Position numbers and translations under genes: made by a program | Part shown: one piece after another, positions 9,364 through 15,618 of the stretch | How positions within the stretch are numbered: the stretch's first letter is position 1 | Layout of the letters: the number at the start of each line of letters is the position of its first letter | The notes under the pieces: model-generated | What the model was told of the DNA's origin: nothing | Databases searched by the model: none | The model's input: only the letters and a program-made list of their open reading frames with translations | NCBI GenBank assembly: GCA_029777335.1 | Contig: JAKOSN010000192.1 | Location: 1 to 33,796 of the forward strand | From: Planctomycetota bacterium | Lineage (GTDB): Bacteria; Planctomycetota; Planctomycetia; Gemmatales; Gemmataceae | Length of the DNA stretch: 33,796 nt | Direction of reading: 5' to 3'

Positions 9364-10368
9364 ATGGCGATGGTTTGTCCGCAATGTGGAAGCGCCTATG
9401 ATCAGCGCTTGCAATGTCCCAATTGCGAGGCGCGACTGCTCTTCAAGCAATCGTCCGCCACGAGCAGCCCGACCCTTCGGTGGCGACAAACTCCTTCCGG
9501 GCGAATCCTGATTGGTCTTTTGCTTGCCCAGGGAGTGTACTGGGGGCTTCGCCATCTCTGCACGGCCGCCCTCCTGGGGCTGGGCGGCGAGGAATTGCAC
9601 GATCTGTGGAGTACCTGGACAGGGGTGTGGCTCAGCCAGGGACTCCAGGTGCTCGGGATTATCCTCGGAGGAATGCTTGCCGGAGCGGGACAGCGCCAGG
9701 GACTATTCTATGGGGCGGTGCTTGGGATCTCTAACGGACTGCTCTGCCTCCTTATCCAGCAAGAAAGCCCCGTGCCAATCCCGCTGATCGCACTCTATGC
9801 GCTCCCACTCATTCACACCGGTCTGGGGGGACTGAGCGGCTCGCTCGGGAGCTGGATCTGGAAACCGTTGCCGCCCCTCGTGGGACCTGTCCATGCGCAA
9901 CCGCGTCGGCAGCCGCGGCCAACTGTTCCGCAGCCACAAAGAGACTATTTCGCCGGACCGCTTCACTGGGTTCGGGTGCTCATCGGCTCGGTTATTGCCG
10001 TCACCGGAACGCTCTGTGCCGAGATGGTTCTGAACATGGCGATCACCAATGGCGGCCGCATCAAAACCGAAGGGCAGGCCCAGCTGGTGCTCGGTGAACT
10101 GATGGCCCTGGCGATGCTGGCGGGGAGTGCGCTGGCAGGCGCCACCACTTCCAATGGCTGCAAACAGGGGCTGGCGGTGGGGGTGACCACGGCGGTTCTG
10201 CTGAGCGGCATCCGATTGGGGATGAACACGCACTCCATCGATATCCTTCTGCTGACCGCGATTAGCGCGATCATCCTGGGAGTGGTCGGCGGAGGGTTTG
10301 GCACTCAGCTCCTTCCTCCCGTGGTCGGTACAGTCCGTCGTCCCGGGGTGGGCATCGATCCGGTCTAA
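9364..10368 (+). CDS. Zinc-ribbon multi-pass membrane protein of unknown function
   Basis: The 334-residue protein begins with a zinc ribbon of the CxxC-x9-CxxC type (C5, C8, C18, C21), followed by about six or seven hydrophobic segments in two groups (roughly residues 45-155 and 195-320). A Pro/Gln/Arg-rich linker (about 175-195, HAQPRRQPRPTVPQPQ) separates the groups. Many GG, GA and GxxxG pairs suggest tightly packed helices. I do not recognise a transporter or enzyme motif. A fused soluble zinc ribbon and membrane domain is a common layout for uncharacterised planctomycete proteins. It is transcribed away from glpK and ends at a strong inverted repeat. Confidence 0.8.
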   Translation: MAMVCPQCGSAYDQRLQCPNCEARLLFKQSSATSSPTLRWRQTPSGRILIGLLLAQGVYWGLRHLCTAALLGLGGEELHDLWSTWTGVWLSQGLQVLGIILGGMLAGAGQRQGLFYGAVLGISNGLLCLLIQQESPVPIPLIALYALPLIHTGLGGLSGSLGSWIWKPLPPLVGPVHAQPRRQPRPTVPQPQRDYFAGPLHWVRVLIGSVIAVTGTLCAEMVLNMAITNGGRIKTEGQAQLVLGELMALAMLAGSALAGATTSNGCKQGLAVGVTTAVLLSGIRLGMNTHSIDILLLTAISAIILGVVGGGFGTQLLPPVVGTVRRPGVGIDPV

Positions 10369-10402
10369 CGGGCTTTTCCCAGGTCGTGGAGCGATCCTGC
10401 CC

Positions 10403-10435
10403 GTTCCCTGCGTGTCGATTTTGTGCGCAGGGAAC
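10403..10435 (+). terminator. Perfect 10-bp hairpin after the zinc-ribbon membrane gene
   Basis: GTTCCCTGCG (10403-10412) pairs exactly with CGCAGGGAAC (10426-10435) around a 13-base loop, 34 bases after the stop. A second small hairpin TGCCA-TTT-TGGCA and then CTTTCTT follow. It has the same 10-bp stem and 13-base loop as the terminator behind the hsp20 pair. Because it lies about 130-160 bases upstream of the sigma-54 site, an activator-binding site is the alternative reading. Confidence 0.5.
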
Positions 10436-10500
10436 TGCCATTTTGGCACTTTCTTGACCAGCGAAGCATGGGTCCTTCGTACAGGTCAGAGCGATCTGCC

Positions 10501-10529
10501 TCTAACTGCTTATTTGAAAATGTGTTAGA
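10501..10529. repeat. 6-bp inverted repeat upstream of the sigma-54 site
   Basis: TCTAAC (10501-10506) and GTTAGA (10524-10529) are exact inverted copies with 17 bases between. They lie about 35 bases upstream of the -24 element. This could be a regulator site; it is short enough to be chance. Confidence 0.2.
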
Positions 10530-10560
10530 AAGCGTTCGCTGGCAACTTTTTTCTGTGTGA

Positions 10561-10577
10561 TTGGCACGCAAACTGCA
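10561..10577 (+). promoter_or_regulatory. Sigma-54 (-24/-12) promoter for the hsp20 pair
   Basis: TTGGCACGCAAACTGCA matches the RpoN consensus TTGGCACG-N4-TTGCA at all but one fixed position. The invariant GG (10563-10564) and GC (10575-10576) have the required ten bases between them. Transcription would start near 10588, leaving a leader of about 145 bases before the first hsp20 ATG. Such promoters need an AAA+ activator, none of which is encoded in this window. No CIRCE repeat was seen. Confidence 0.65.
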
Positions 10578-10607
10578 TCAAGAATAGCAGAGAGTGCAGA
10601 GGCTGAA

Positions 10608-10645
10608 GGGTGCGGGCGGCCGGGGTGGCCGAGCAACCCTCACCC
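10608..10645 (+). promoter_or_regulatory. Nested hairpin in the hsp20 leader
   Basis: In the untranslated leader, GGGTG (10608-10612) can pair with CACCC (10641-10645), enclosing an inner stem CGGCC (10617-10621)/GGCCG (10627-10631) with loop GGGGT. This GC-rich hairpin precedes the weaker one that covers the ribosome site. That order is also seen in ROSE-type thermometer leaders, although no ROSE sequence motif is recognisable. Confidence 0.35.
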
Positions 10646-10697
10646 TGTGGCCGGACCTTTGGTTCCAAATCGAGGACTCCTGTCTGCCTCCCATGAA

Positions 10698-10730
10698 ATA
10701 ACCTCACATTTCTCACGAAAAGGAGGTTGT
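10698..10730 (+). promoter_or_regulatory. Candidate RNA thermometer covering the first hsp20 ribosome binding site
   Basis: ATAACCTC (10698-10705) can pair with GAGGTTGT (10723-10730), eight pairs with one G-U. The same hairpin closes with TTTC (10709-10712)/GAAA (10717-10720) around the loop TCAC. The Shine-Dalgarno AAAAGGAGG (10718-10726) is thus fully buried two bases before ATG 10733. An interior loop (ACA against AG) makes it meltable. The motif is neither a fourU nor a classic ROSE anti-SD. Confidence 0.5.
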
Positions 10731-10732
10731 AC

Positions 10733-11191
10733 ATGTGGACAAACCGTCTGCTCAATCAAATCGATCGACTGCTCGAACAACCCCCCATCCCGCCGCCTGA
10801 AGTACCGCCCGCAGAGTTTCCGCTCGTTGATCTATGGGAGGATGAGGAGGCTCTCCATGTGGAGGCGGAGGTTGCTGGGCTCCGTCGTGAAAACTTCGAG
10901 GTATATGTGCGCGGGATGGAGTTGACCCTCGCAGGGGAACGAACCCGCGTGCGCCCCGAGCATGCTCGGGTCTGGACCGAGGAACGAGGAGAGGGGAAGT
11001 TTCGTCGCATCATTCAGCTGCCTGTGGAGATCAACACTAACAACATCGAAGCACGCTACGAAAACGGGATTCTTCAACTGCGTCTGGAAAAGGCCGCTCC
11101 GCTCCGGGTGCGCCGAATCAAGGTGCGCGGCGAGTCGGAACCCTCGCCAGAGAAAGAAGAACCCCAGCAGGGAACAGAAAGGACCGAATGA
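10733..11191 (+). CDS. Hsp20/alpha-crystallin small heat shock protein (first of pair)
   Basis: A 152-residue small heat shock protein, an ATP-independent chaperone that holds unfolding proteins. It has a short N-terminal arm with a Pro-rich stretch (EQPPIPPPEVPP), an alpha-crystallin domain (about 32-130) with the paired strands VEAEVAGLRRENFEVYV and the ending RYENGILQLRLEKA, then the R-IKV motif and a Glu/Ser/Pro tail. The start at 10733 is fixed by AAAAGGAGG six bases upstream; an in-frame TTG at 10727 lies inside that stretch and is rejected. It shares the sigma-54 promoter and leader with the second hsp20 gene 29 bases downstream. Confidence 0.92.
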   Translation: MWTNRLLNQIDRLLEQPPIPPPEVPPAEFPLVDLWEDEEALHVEAEVAGLRRENFEVYVRGMELTLAGERTRVRPEHARVWTEERGEGKFRRIIQLPVEINTNNIEARYENGILQLRLEKAAPLRVRRIKVRGESEPSPEKEEPQQGTERTE

Positions 11192-11220
11192 TCTCTGATG
11201 ACACAGAAAGGAGGTAGACC

Positions 11221-11682
11221 ATGTTCGGCCTCATCCCGCGGACAAAAGAAGCGAAGGCTCTGGAGACTCGCCCCACGACTTCTCCGCTCAGCCTCTTCCG
11301 GAATGAATTTGACGCCCTGTTTGATCGTTTCTTCGGGCGCTGGCCTGCCCTCACCGAAGGGTTTGATTGGCGGACCATGCCGGGCGTCGAAATGGAAGAG
11401 ACCGAGAAGGCCGTGATTGTGCGGATGGATGCCCCTGGCTTTGAGGCTGGCGAGTTCGATATCCAGCTGACCGGGGAAACCCTGCGTGTGACGGCAGAGC
11501 ACAAGGTCAAAGGCGAGGAAGGGAAGGAACCGATCGTTCAGCGGCGGCTGATTGAACGGGTCACCGTGCCGGCGCACACCGATCCGGAGAAGGTGGAGGC
11601 CCACTATCGGAACGGTGTTCTGGAGCTGACTCTCACCAAGACCGAACCCGAACAGTGGAAGAAGATCGAGGTGAAGGGCTAA
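11221..11682 (+). CDS. Hsp20/alpha-crystallin small heat shock protein (second of pair)
   Basis: A 153-residue small heat shock protein with the more usual layout: an N-terminal arm containing the FRNEFDALFDRFFGRW amphipathic segment, an alpha-crystallin domain (about 52-148) with RMDAPGFEAGEFDIQLTG, RRLIERVTVPAHTD and YRNGVLELTLTK, and the IEV tail motif. Its own strong ribosome site AAAGGAGG lies about seven bases before the ATG and does not appear buried in a hairpin, unlike that of the first gene. The two are clearly diverged in their N-terminal arms, so they may form mixed or distinct oligomers. The gene is followed by an intrinsic terminator. Confidence 0.95.
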   Translation: MFGLIPRTKEAKALETRPTTSPLSLFRNEFDALFDRFFGRWPALTEGFDWRTMPGVEMEETEKAVIVRMDAPGFEAGEFDIQLTGETLRVTAEHKVKGEEGKEPIVQRRLIERVTVPAHTDPEKVEAHYRNGVLELTLTKTEPEQWKKIEVKG

Positions 11683-11703
11683 TCGCCCGCAAAAGCATCC
11701 GTG

Positions 11704-11746
11704 CTGGCCGCGCAGGTGCTCTCCTCGCGCGGCCAGTTCGTTTTCT
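11704..11746 (+). terminator. Intrinsic terminator of the hsp20 pair
   Basis: CTGGCCGCGC (11704-11713) and GCGCGGCCAG (11727-11736) form an exact 10-bp GC-rich stem with a 13-base loop, followed by TTCGTTTTCT. It lies 22 bases after the second hsp20 stop. Confidence 0.8.
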
Positions 11747-11874
11747 GCCGGTGCACTCCCCTCCTTCGCCGTCTACAATGAACACCATCGGCCCGTTTTG
11801 CAACGCCCGTGACCGGTGGGGGCCTTCGGACAAGTCGTTCCTCGTGCTCATTCCCCTTCGGACCCGAGATCGTT

Positions 11875-13164
11875 ATGGCTCTCCCTCGGCTCGAACTTCC
11901 CACGATTCAACACTGGGATTGCCATGTTTCTGGCTCCTGCTGCAAGGAATATCTGGTCACGGTGAGCGAGGAGGAAAGACAACGGATTCTTGCCCAGGGG
12001 TGGGATCCCGAGAAGGACCTGGACGGAAGGGACCCGTTTGTGCGACGCGGTCCACCCTGGGCGCGGCGCTATCACCTCAATCATCGCCCCGACGGCAGTT
12101 GCGTGTTTCTGAGCGATCAAGGTCGCTGTCGCATTCACGAACGGTTTGGATATGAGACCAAGCCACTCCCCTGCCGGCTCTTCCCCTTTGTGCTCGTTCC
12201 GCAGGGAGATCACTGGGGCGTGAGTGTGCGTTTTGCCTGTCCGTCGGCAGCTGCCAACAAGGGGCGCGCGCTCCCAGACCATGCCGCCGAGCTGCGCGAG
12301 TTTGCAGAACAGCTCGTCAAGCGGGAAGGATTAACGCCGCAAGCCGATGGTACTCTGGCTCCTCCGCCGCCCCTGCAAGCGGGGCAACGTGTGCCCTGGC
12401 CTGATTTGATGCGCTTTGTCCGGGCGTTACTGCGGTTAATTGGGAATCGCAAGAATCGCCTTGAACGCCGGATGCGTAACTGTCTGGAGCTTGCGAACCT
12501 GTGCCGCCAGGCGCGCTTCGATGCCATCCAGGGAGAGCGCCTGGACGAACTCCTGGAGATTCTCGCCACCTCGGCGGAGGCCCAGACGCCGCGCGAACCG
12601 GCGAGCCTCCCCGAGCCGACCTGGATTGGCCGGGTGCTCTTCCGTCAGGCGGCTGCGATCTACACGCGCAAGGATCATGGCCCCTCCAGCGGGCTCGCGC
12701 GACAGGGCCGGGCTGCCCTGATCAACGCGGCCTGGCGGTTCGCTCAGGGGACTGGTCCAGTTCCGCGCATGCACAACTGGATGCCCCACACCACCTTTGA
12801 ACAGGTAGAAGCAGCTCAATGCGAGCTCACCCCTGCGGCAGAGGAGATCCTGGAACGCTATTACCTTCTCAAGATCGGTTCCACGCAGTTCTGTGGGGCT
12901 GCCTCCTTTGGCATGTCATTCTGGGAAGGGTTGGAACATCTCGCCCTGACCCTGCCCATTCTCCTCTGGGTGGCGCGCGCGTTTTCTCCCCTGCCGCCAG
13001 ACGAAGCGATCATCAAGGCGCTGAGCATTGTTGATGATCACTTCGGCTTCAATCCCGTGCTGGCGTCGTTGCGCCAACGGCTCAGTTTCAAGATCCTGGC
13101 TCGTCGAGGAGAAACCTCCCGCCTGATTGCCTGGTACAGTCGCTCACCCGTTCCGAGGGTTTAG
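11875..13164 (+). CDS. YkgJ-type cysteine cluster protein
   Basis: The 429-residue protein starts with a metal-binding Cys cluster of the YkgJ type: CHVSGSCC (C16, C22, C23), then CVFLSDQGRCRIHERFG and KPLPCRLFPF, then a later Cys in VRFACPSA. Such clusters are thought to hold zinc or an iron-sulphur centre. The remaining 300 residues form an alpha-helical region of unknown role with FCGAASFGMSFWEGLEHLAL near the end. The ATG at 11875 gives a start right at the domain; the frame stays open 22 codons upstream, but that extension has no family features. The stop overlaps the stop of the gene on the other strand by four bases (TTAG). Substrate unknown. Confidence 0.8.
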   Translation: MALPRLELPTIQHWDCHVSGSCCKEYLVTVSEEERQRILAQGWDPEKDLDGRDPFVRRGPPWARRYHLNHRPDGSCVFLSDQGRCRIHERFGYETKPLPCRLFPFVLVPQGDHWGVSVRFACPSAAANKGRALPDHAAELREFAEQLVKREGLTPQADGTLAPPPPLQAGQRVPWPDLMRFVRALLRLIGNRKNRLERRMRNCLELANLCRQARFDAIQGERLDELLEILATSAEAQTPREPASLPEPTWIGRVLFRQAAAIYTRKDHGPSSGLARQGRAALINAAWRFAQGTGPVPRMHNWMPHTTFEQVEAAQCELTPAAEEILERYYLLKIGSTQFCGAASFGMSFWEGLEHLALTLPILLWVARAFSPLPPDEAIIKALSIVDDHFGFNPVLASLRQRLSFKILARRGETSRLIAWYSRSPVPRV

Positions 13165-14330
13165 AAGAGTGACCCGGAACTCTGCCGCGATGGGGCGGGG
13201 GTGAAGATGCCGCGATACTTGTCCCACGGACGCACATCTGCCAGGACAAGGATCAGGCCAATCAGGGCGCCAGCGCCCAACCCATAGAAAAACCACTGAA
13301 TGCGTTCACGCTGTGACGCGACTAACCCAAACAGGCCGACCACCGCCCCCGCTGCCATGATCCCCAGTAGCCAGCCCAGTCCAGGATAGACCGAGATGGT
13401 GATTTTGGTCGTCATGATCCCGCCGCCGATATCCTTCCCATTATTGGGGAGGACGTGAATCAGCCAGTGCAACAGGATGCCGAGGAACCAGAGCACCACG
13501 ACCGCACCCCATCCCCCGGAAACGGCGCAGCAGACAGCGGTGATCGTGTCGGCAATGTCCTGACTTTTCGAGGACACGGTGATGACGAGCGCGACGATGG
13601 CGAACACCCCGGCAACGATGGAGAGCACCATGATCGTGATGCCACGTCCGTCGTGATACATGGCCGTATCGGGAGTGGAGTTGGTGCTCCCTCCGAATTG
13701 GCGTGCGAGTTGTTCAAACTCCTTGGGGAGTGTGACCGAAACCCACCAGAAGTTAAAGAGCGTGGTCAGTCCCAGGAGCACCAGGAGGCCCGCCCCGACC
13801 CCGAGAAAGGCCGCCGCGCTCGTATCCACCGGCCCCGAGGAGCGCTTCGGCTTCTTTTTCTTCTTCGAGCGACGATCGTCGTCCTCATCGTCCTCGTCGT
13901 CCTCCTCACGGGAGCGTTTCTTCTTCGAGGAAGGCCGATCCTCGTCGTCGTCCTCATCCTCCTCATCACGCGAGCGCTTTTTCCTGGCGGGGCGATCGTC
14001 CTCGTCGTCCTCGTCGTCCTCCTCGCGCGAGCGCTTTTTCTTCGCCGAGGGACGGTCCTCGTCGTCCTCGCGCGAGCGCTTCTTCTTTGCCGGACGGTCG
14101 TCGTCCTCGTCGATGTACTCAAACTCCTCCTCTTCGATGGCCTCCACCTCGACGAGGTCCTCCTCGTCCGCCTTCTTCCTGGTTGGCTTGGGAGAGATCG
14201 GCTTGGTGGCGATTCCTGCCGGGACCTTGATCTCTGCCTTGCATTTGGGACATTTCCCCGTGCGGCCGGCGAGTTCATCCTTTACCTGCATCGCCAGGCC
14301 ACACCTGGCACACTTTACCTGAATGGGCAT
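13161..14330 (-). CDS. Zinc-ribbon membrane protein with charged Lys-Arg-Ser-Arg/Asp-Glu repeats
   Basis: A 389-residue protein in three parts. Residues 1-38 form an MJ0042-like zinc ribbon (C7, C10, C27, C30). Residues 55-166 are extremely charged: an acidic start, then five imperfect repeats of about 14-20 residues built as DRP-xx-KKKRSR-EEDDEDDED. Residues 171-370 hold about five membrane segments (near 171-197, 233-255, 265-291, 314-336 and 345-365). Similar charged zinc-ribbon proteins are common in Gemmata-type genomes without a known role. The zinc ribbon and repeats would face the cytoplasm. The gene sits 164 bases downstream of thiL on the same strand. A mirror-image serine-rich frame on the opposite strand is an artefact of the repeats. 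Confidence 0.8.
   Translation of the reverse strand: MPIQVKCARCGLAMQVKDELAGRTGKCPKCKAEIKVPAGIATKPISPKPTRKKADEEDLVEVEAIEEEEFEYIDEDDDRPAKKKRSREDDEDRPSAKKKRSREEDDEDDEDDRPARKKRSRDEEDEDDDEDRPSSKKKRSREEDDEDDEDDDRRSKKKKKPKRSSGPVDTSAAAFLGVGAGLLVLLGLTTLFNFWWVSVTLPKEFEQLARQFGGSTNSTPDTAMYHDGRGITIMVLSIVAGVFAIVALVITVSSKSQDIADTITAVCCAVSGGWGAVVVLWFLGILLHWLIHVLPNNGKDIGGGIMTTKITISVYPGLGWLLGIMAAGAVVGLFGLVASQRERIQWFFYGLGAGALIGLILVLADVRPWDKYRGIFTPAPSRQSSGSLF
13833..14102 (-). repeat. In-frame tandem repeats encoding DRPxxKKKRSREEDDED units
   Basis: Five diverged in-frame units start at residues 78, 92, 112, 131 and 152 of the zinc-ribbon membrane protein. They vary from 14 to 20 residues, mostly by the number of Asp/Glu codons. 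The DNA alternates between TTCTTC-type and TCGTCGTC-type runs on the plus strand, which makes slippage and length change likely. Confidence 0.85.
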
Positions 14331-14494
14331 CGGGGCCCCCTGAGAGCATGGGCGAATGGGTGATGAATTCCTGGGCGGAACGGTCTCCGGTATGAAGGAG
14401 ATTACATTTTAGACAAATTAGTCTGCGAAGGGGAAATGTGCAATCGCAGCAGGATGGCGAGAGAAGGGAAACTTCAGAAACCTTGACGGCTCCC

Positions 14495-15442
14495 TCAGGT
14501 CATCGGGTGCGAGTAGCCTTTCGGCTCCAGAAGATGACGCTTCCCTTCGACCTCCAGCCAGAAACCCGCAGCGACACATTCGCCGATATGGGTCAGGGTC
14601 AGGCCTGGCACGGGTTGCTCCTGGACCAGTCGACGTCCTTCATCCGCGCTAACAGTAAAAACCAGTTCGAAATCTTCCCCATCGCGTAGCGCGTGCTCCA
14701 GTGGCGAAAGATTGTCGGTCAGTTTTGCGACCTCGCCTGAAAGGGGGATTGCTTCCGCACGCAGCACCATGCCGCACCCGCTCTCCTCCACAAGATGATG
14801 GGCATCCTGAGCCAGGCCATCGCTGATATCGATCATGGCATGCAAGCAGGTCTGCGCATGGAGAAGTTGCGCTTCCCGAACCCGTGGCGTGAAGTCGAGA
14901 TGATGGCCACGGATACTTCCGCCAAGCGCTCCAGTCACCAGCACCCAGTCCCCCGGGACTGCCCCCTTGCGGCAAACTGGCCCGGTTCCCGTGGCATAGC
15001 CCAACATCGTGATGGAGATAACAAGCGGACCGTTCCAGGTATTGGTGTCTCCTCCAATGATGCTGGTTTGGAAGGTATCCGCCATCTCACGCATGCCGTG
15101 ATAGAGCTCCTCCGCCAGTGCCCGGCCACCCTGTCGAGGCAAACCCACACTCACCACCGCGGCGAAGGGTTCACCCGCCATGGCGGCGATATCACTCAGA
15201 TTGACCGCCATCGCCTTGCGCCCAACCCGATGGGCGCCAGCTTCGGCCAGGACAAAACAGCTTCCCTCCAGCAACATATCCGTGGTCACCAGGACCGGTC
15301 GCTCTCCAGAACCAGCGAGGACGGCAGTATCGTCTCCTGGTCCCACCAGAACACCCGGAGGGGCAGCGGTGCGTGCGCGAAGCCAGTTGATAAATCCAAA
15401 CTCTCCCTGAGAAGCATGTTGTGGAAACCGGGGATCATTCAT
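14495..15442 (-). CDS. thiL: Thiamine-monophosphate kinase
   Basis: A 315-residue member of the PurM/ThiL ATP-grasp-like fold that phosphorylates thiamine monophosphate to the active cofactor thiamine pyrophosphate. Motifs: GPGDDTAVL (phosphate and Mg site) near 35, VTTDMLLEGSCF, NLSDIAAMAG (80-89), SIIGGDTN, the glycine stretch VTGALGGS and MIDISDGL. Length fits. The ATG at 15442 has no obvious Shine-Dalgarno sequence. No TPP riboswitch was seen upstream and no other thi genes lie nearby. The gene faces away from the WD40 gene; a promoter-like pair lies in the shared gap. Confidence 0.95.
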   Translation of the reverse strand: MNDPRFPQHASQGEFGFINWLRARTAAPPGVLVGPGDDTAVLAGSGERPVLVTTDMLLEGSCFVLAEAGAHRVGRKAMAVNLSDIAAMAGEPFAAVVSVGLPRQGGRALAEELYHGMREMADTFQTSIIGGDTNTWNGPLVISITMLGYATGTGPVCRKGAVPGDWVLVTGALGGSIRGHHLDFTPRVREAQLLHAQTCLHAMIDISDGLAQDAHHLVEESGCGMVLRAEAIPLSGEVAKLTDNLSPLEHALRDGEDFELVFTVSADEGRRLVQEQPVPGLTLTHIGECVAAGFWLEVEGKRHLLEPKGYSHPMT

Positions 15443-15505
15443 CGGCTCTGGTCGTCTCGCCCTGGCTGGGACGGATTACTCCGAAAGTACGAATTTTTTC
15501 ATCCT

Positions 15506-15534
15506 AGTTTACATTCTGGCCGCACGGTATCCAA
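15506..15534 (-). promoter_or_regulatory. Possible thiL promoter
   Basis: On the minus strand TTGGAT (15534-15529), a 17-base spacer, then TAAACT (15511-15506, 4 of 6 matches). The -10 lies in one arm of the GTTTACA inverted repeat, so a repressor there could control thiL. The -35 is weak. Confidence 0.35.
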
Positions 15535-15547
15535 AACTAGTGTAAAC
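15507..15547. repeat. 7-bp inverted repeat between divergent thiL and the WD40 gene
   Basis: GTTTACA (15507-15513) and TGTAAAC (15541-15547) are exact inverted copies 27 bases apart. Both are preceded by CTA or CTAG. They straddle the promoter region shared by the divergent genes and could be an operator pair. Confidence 0.35.
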
Positions 15548-15618
15548 TTTCTGATACTGGACGAGGGCGGGAGGTGTCCCCGTCCCTCTTGCCGATCCCT
15601 CAACCAGTGAGATCGATC

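Noticed and set aside
10436..10460. A second sigma-54-like TTGGCAC in the hsp20 upstream region
   Set aside because: The -12 position reads AC, not GC, at the required ten-base spacing.
13833..14102. A possible CRISPR array or other direct-repeat element
   Set aside because: The repeats are in frame, uneven in length and encode charged residues in an ordinary gene; there are no unique spacers.
13660..14322. A plus-strand frame with long serine runs
   Set aside because: It is the mirror of the repeated Asp/Glu and Lys/Arg codons in the zinc-ribbon membrane gene.
15443..15618. A TPP riboswitch before thiL
   Set aside because: None of the conserved thi-box segments is visible on the minus strand.
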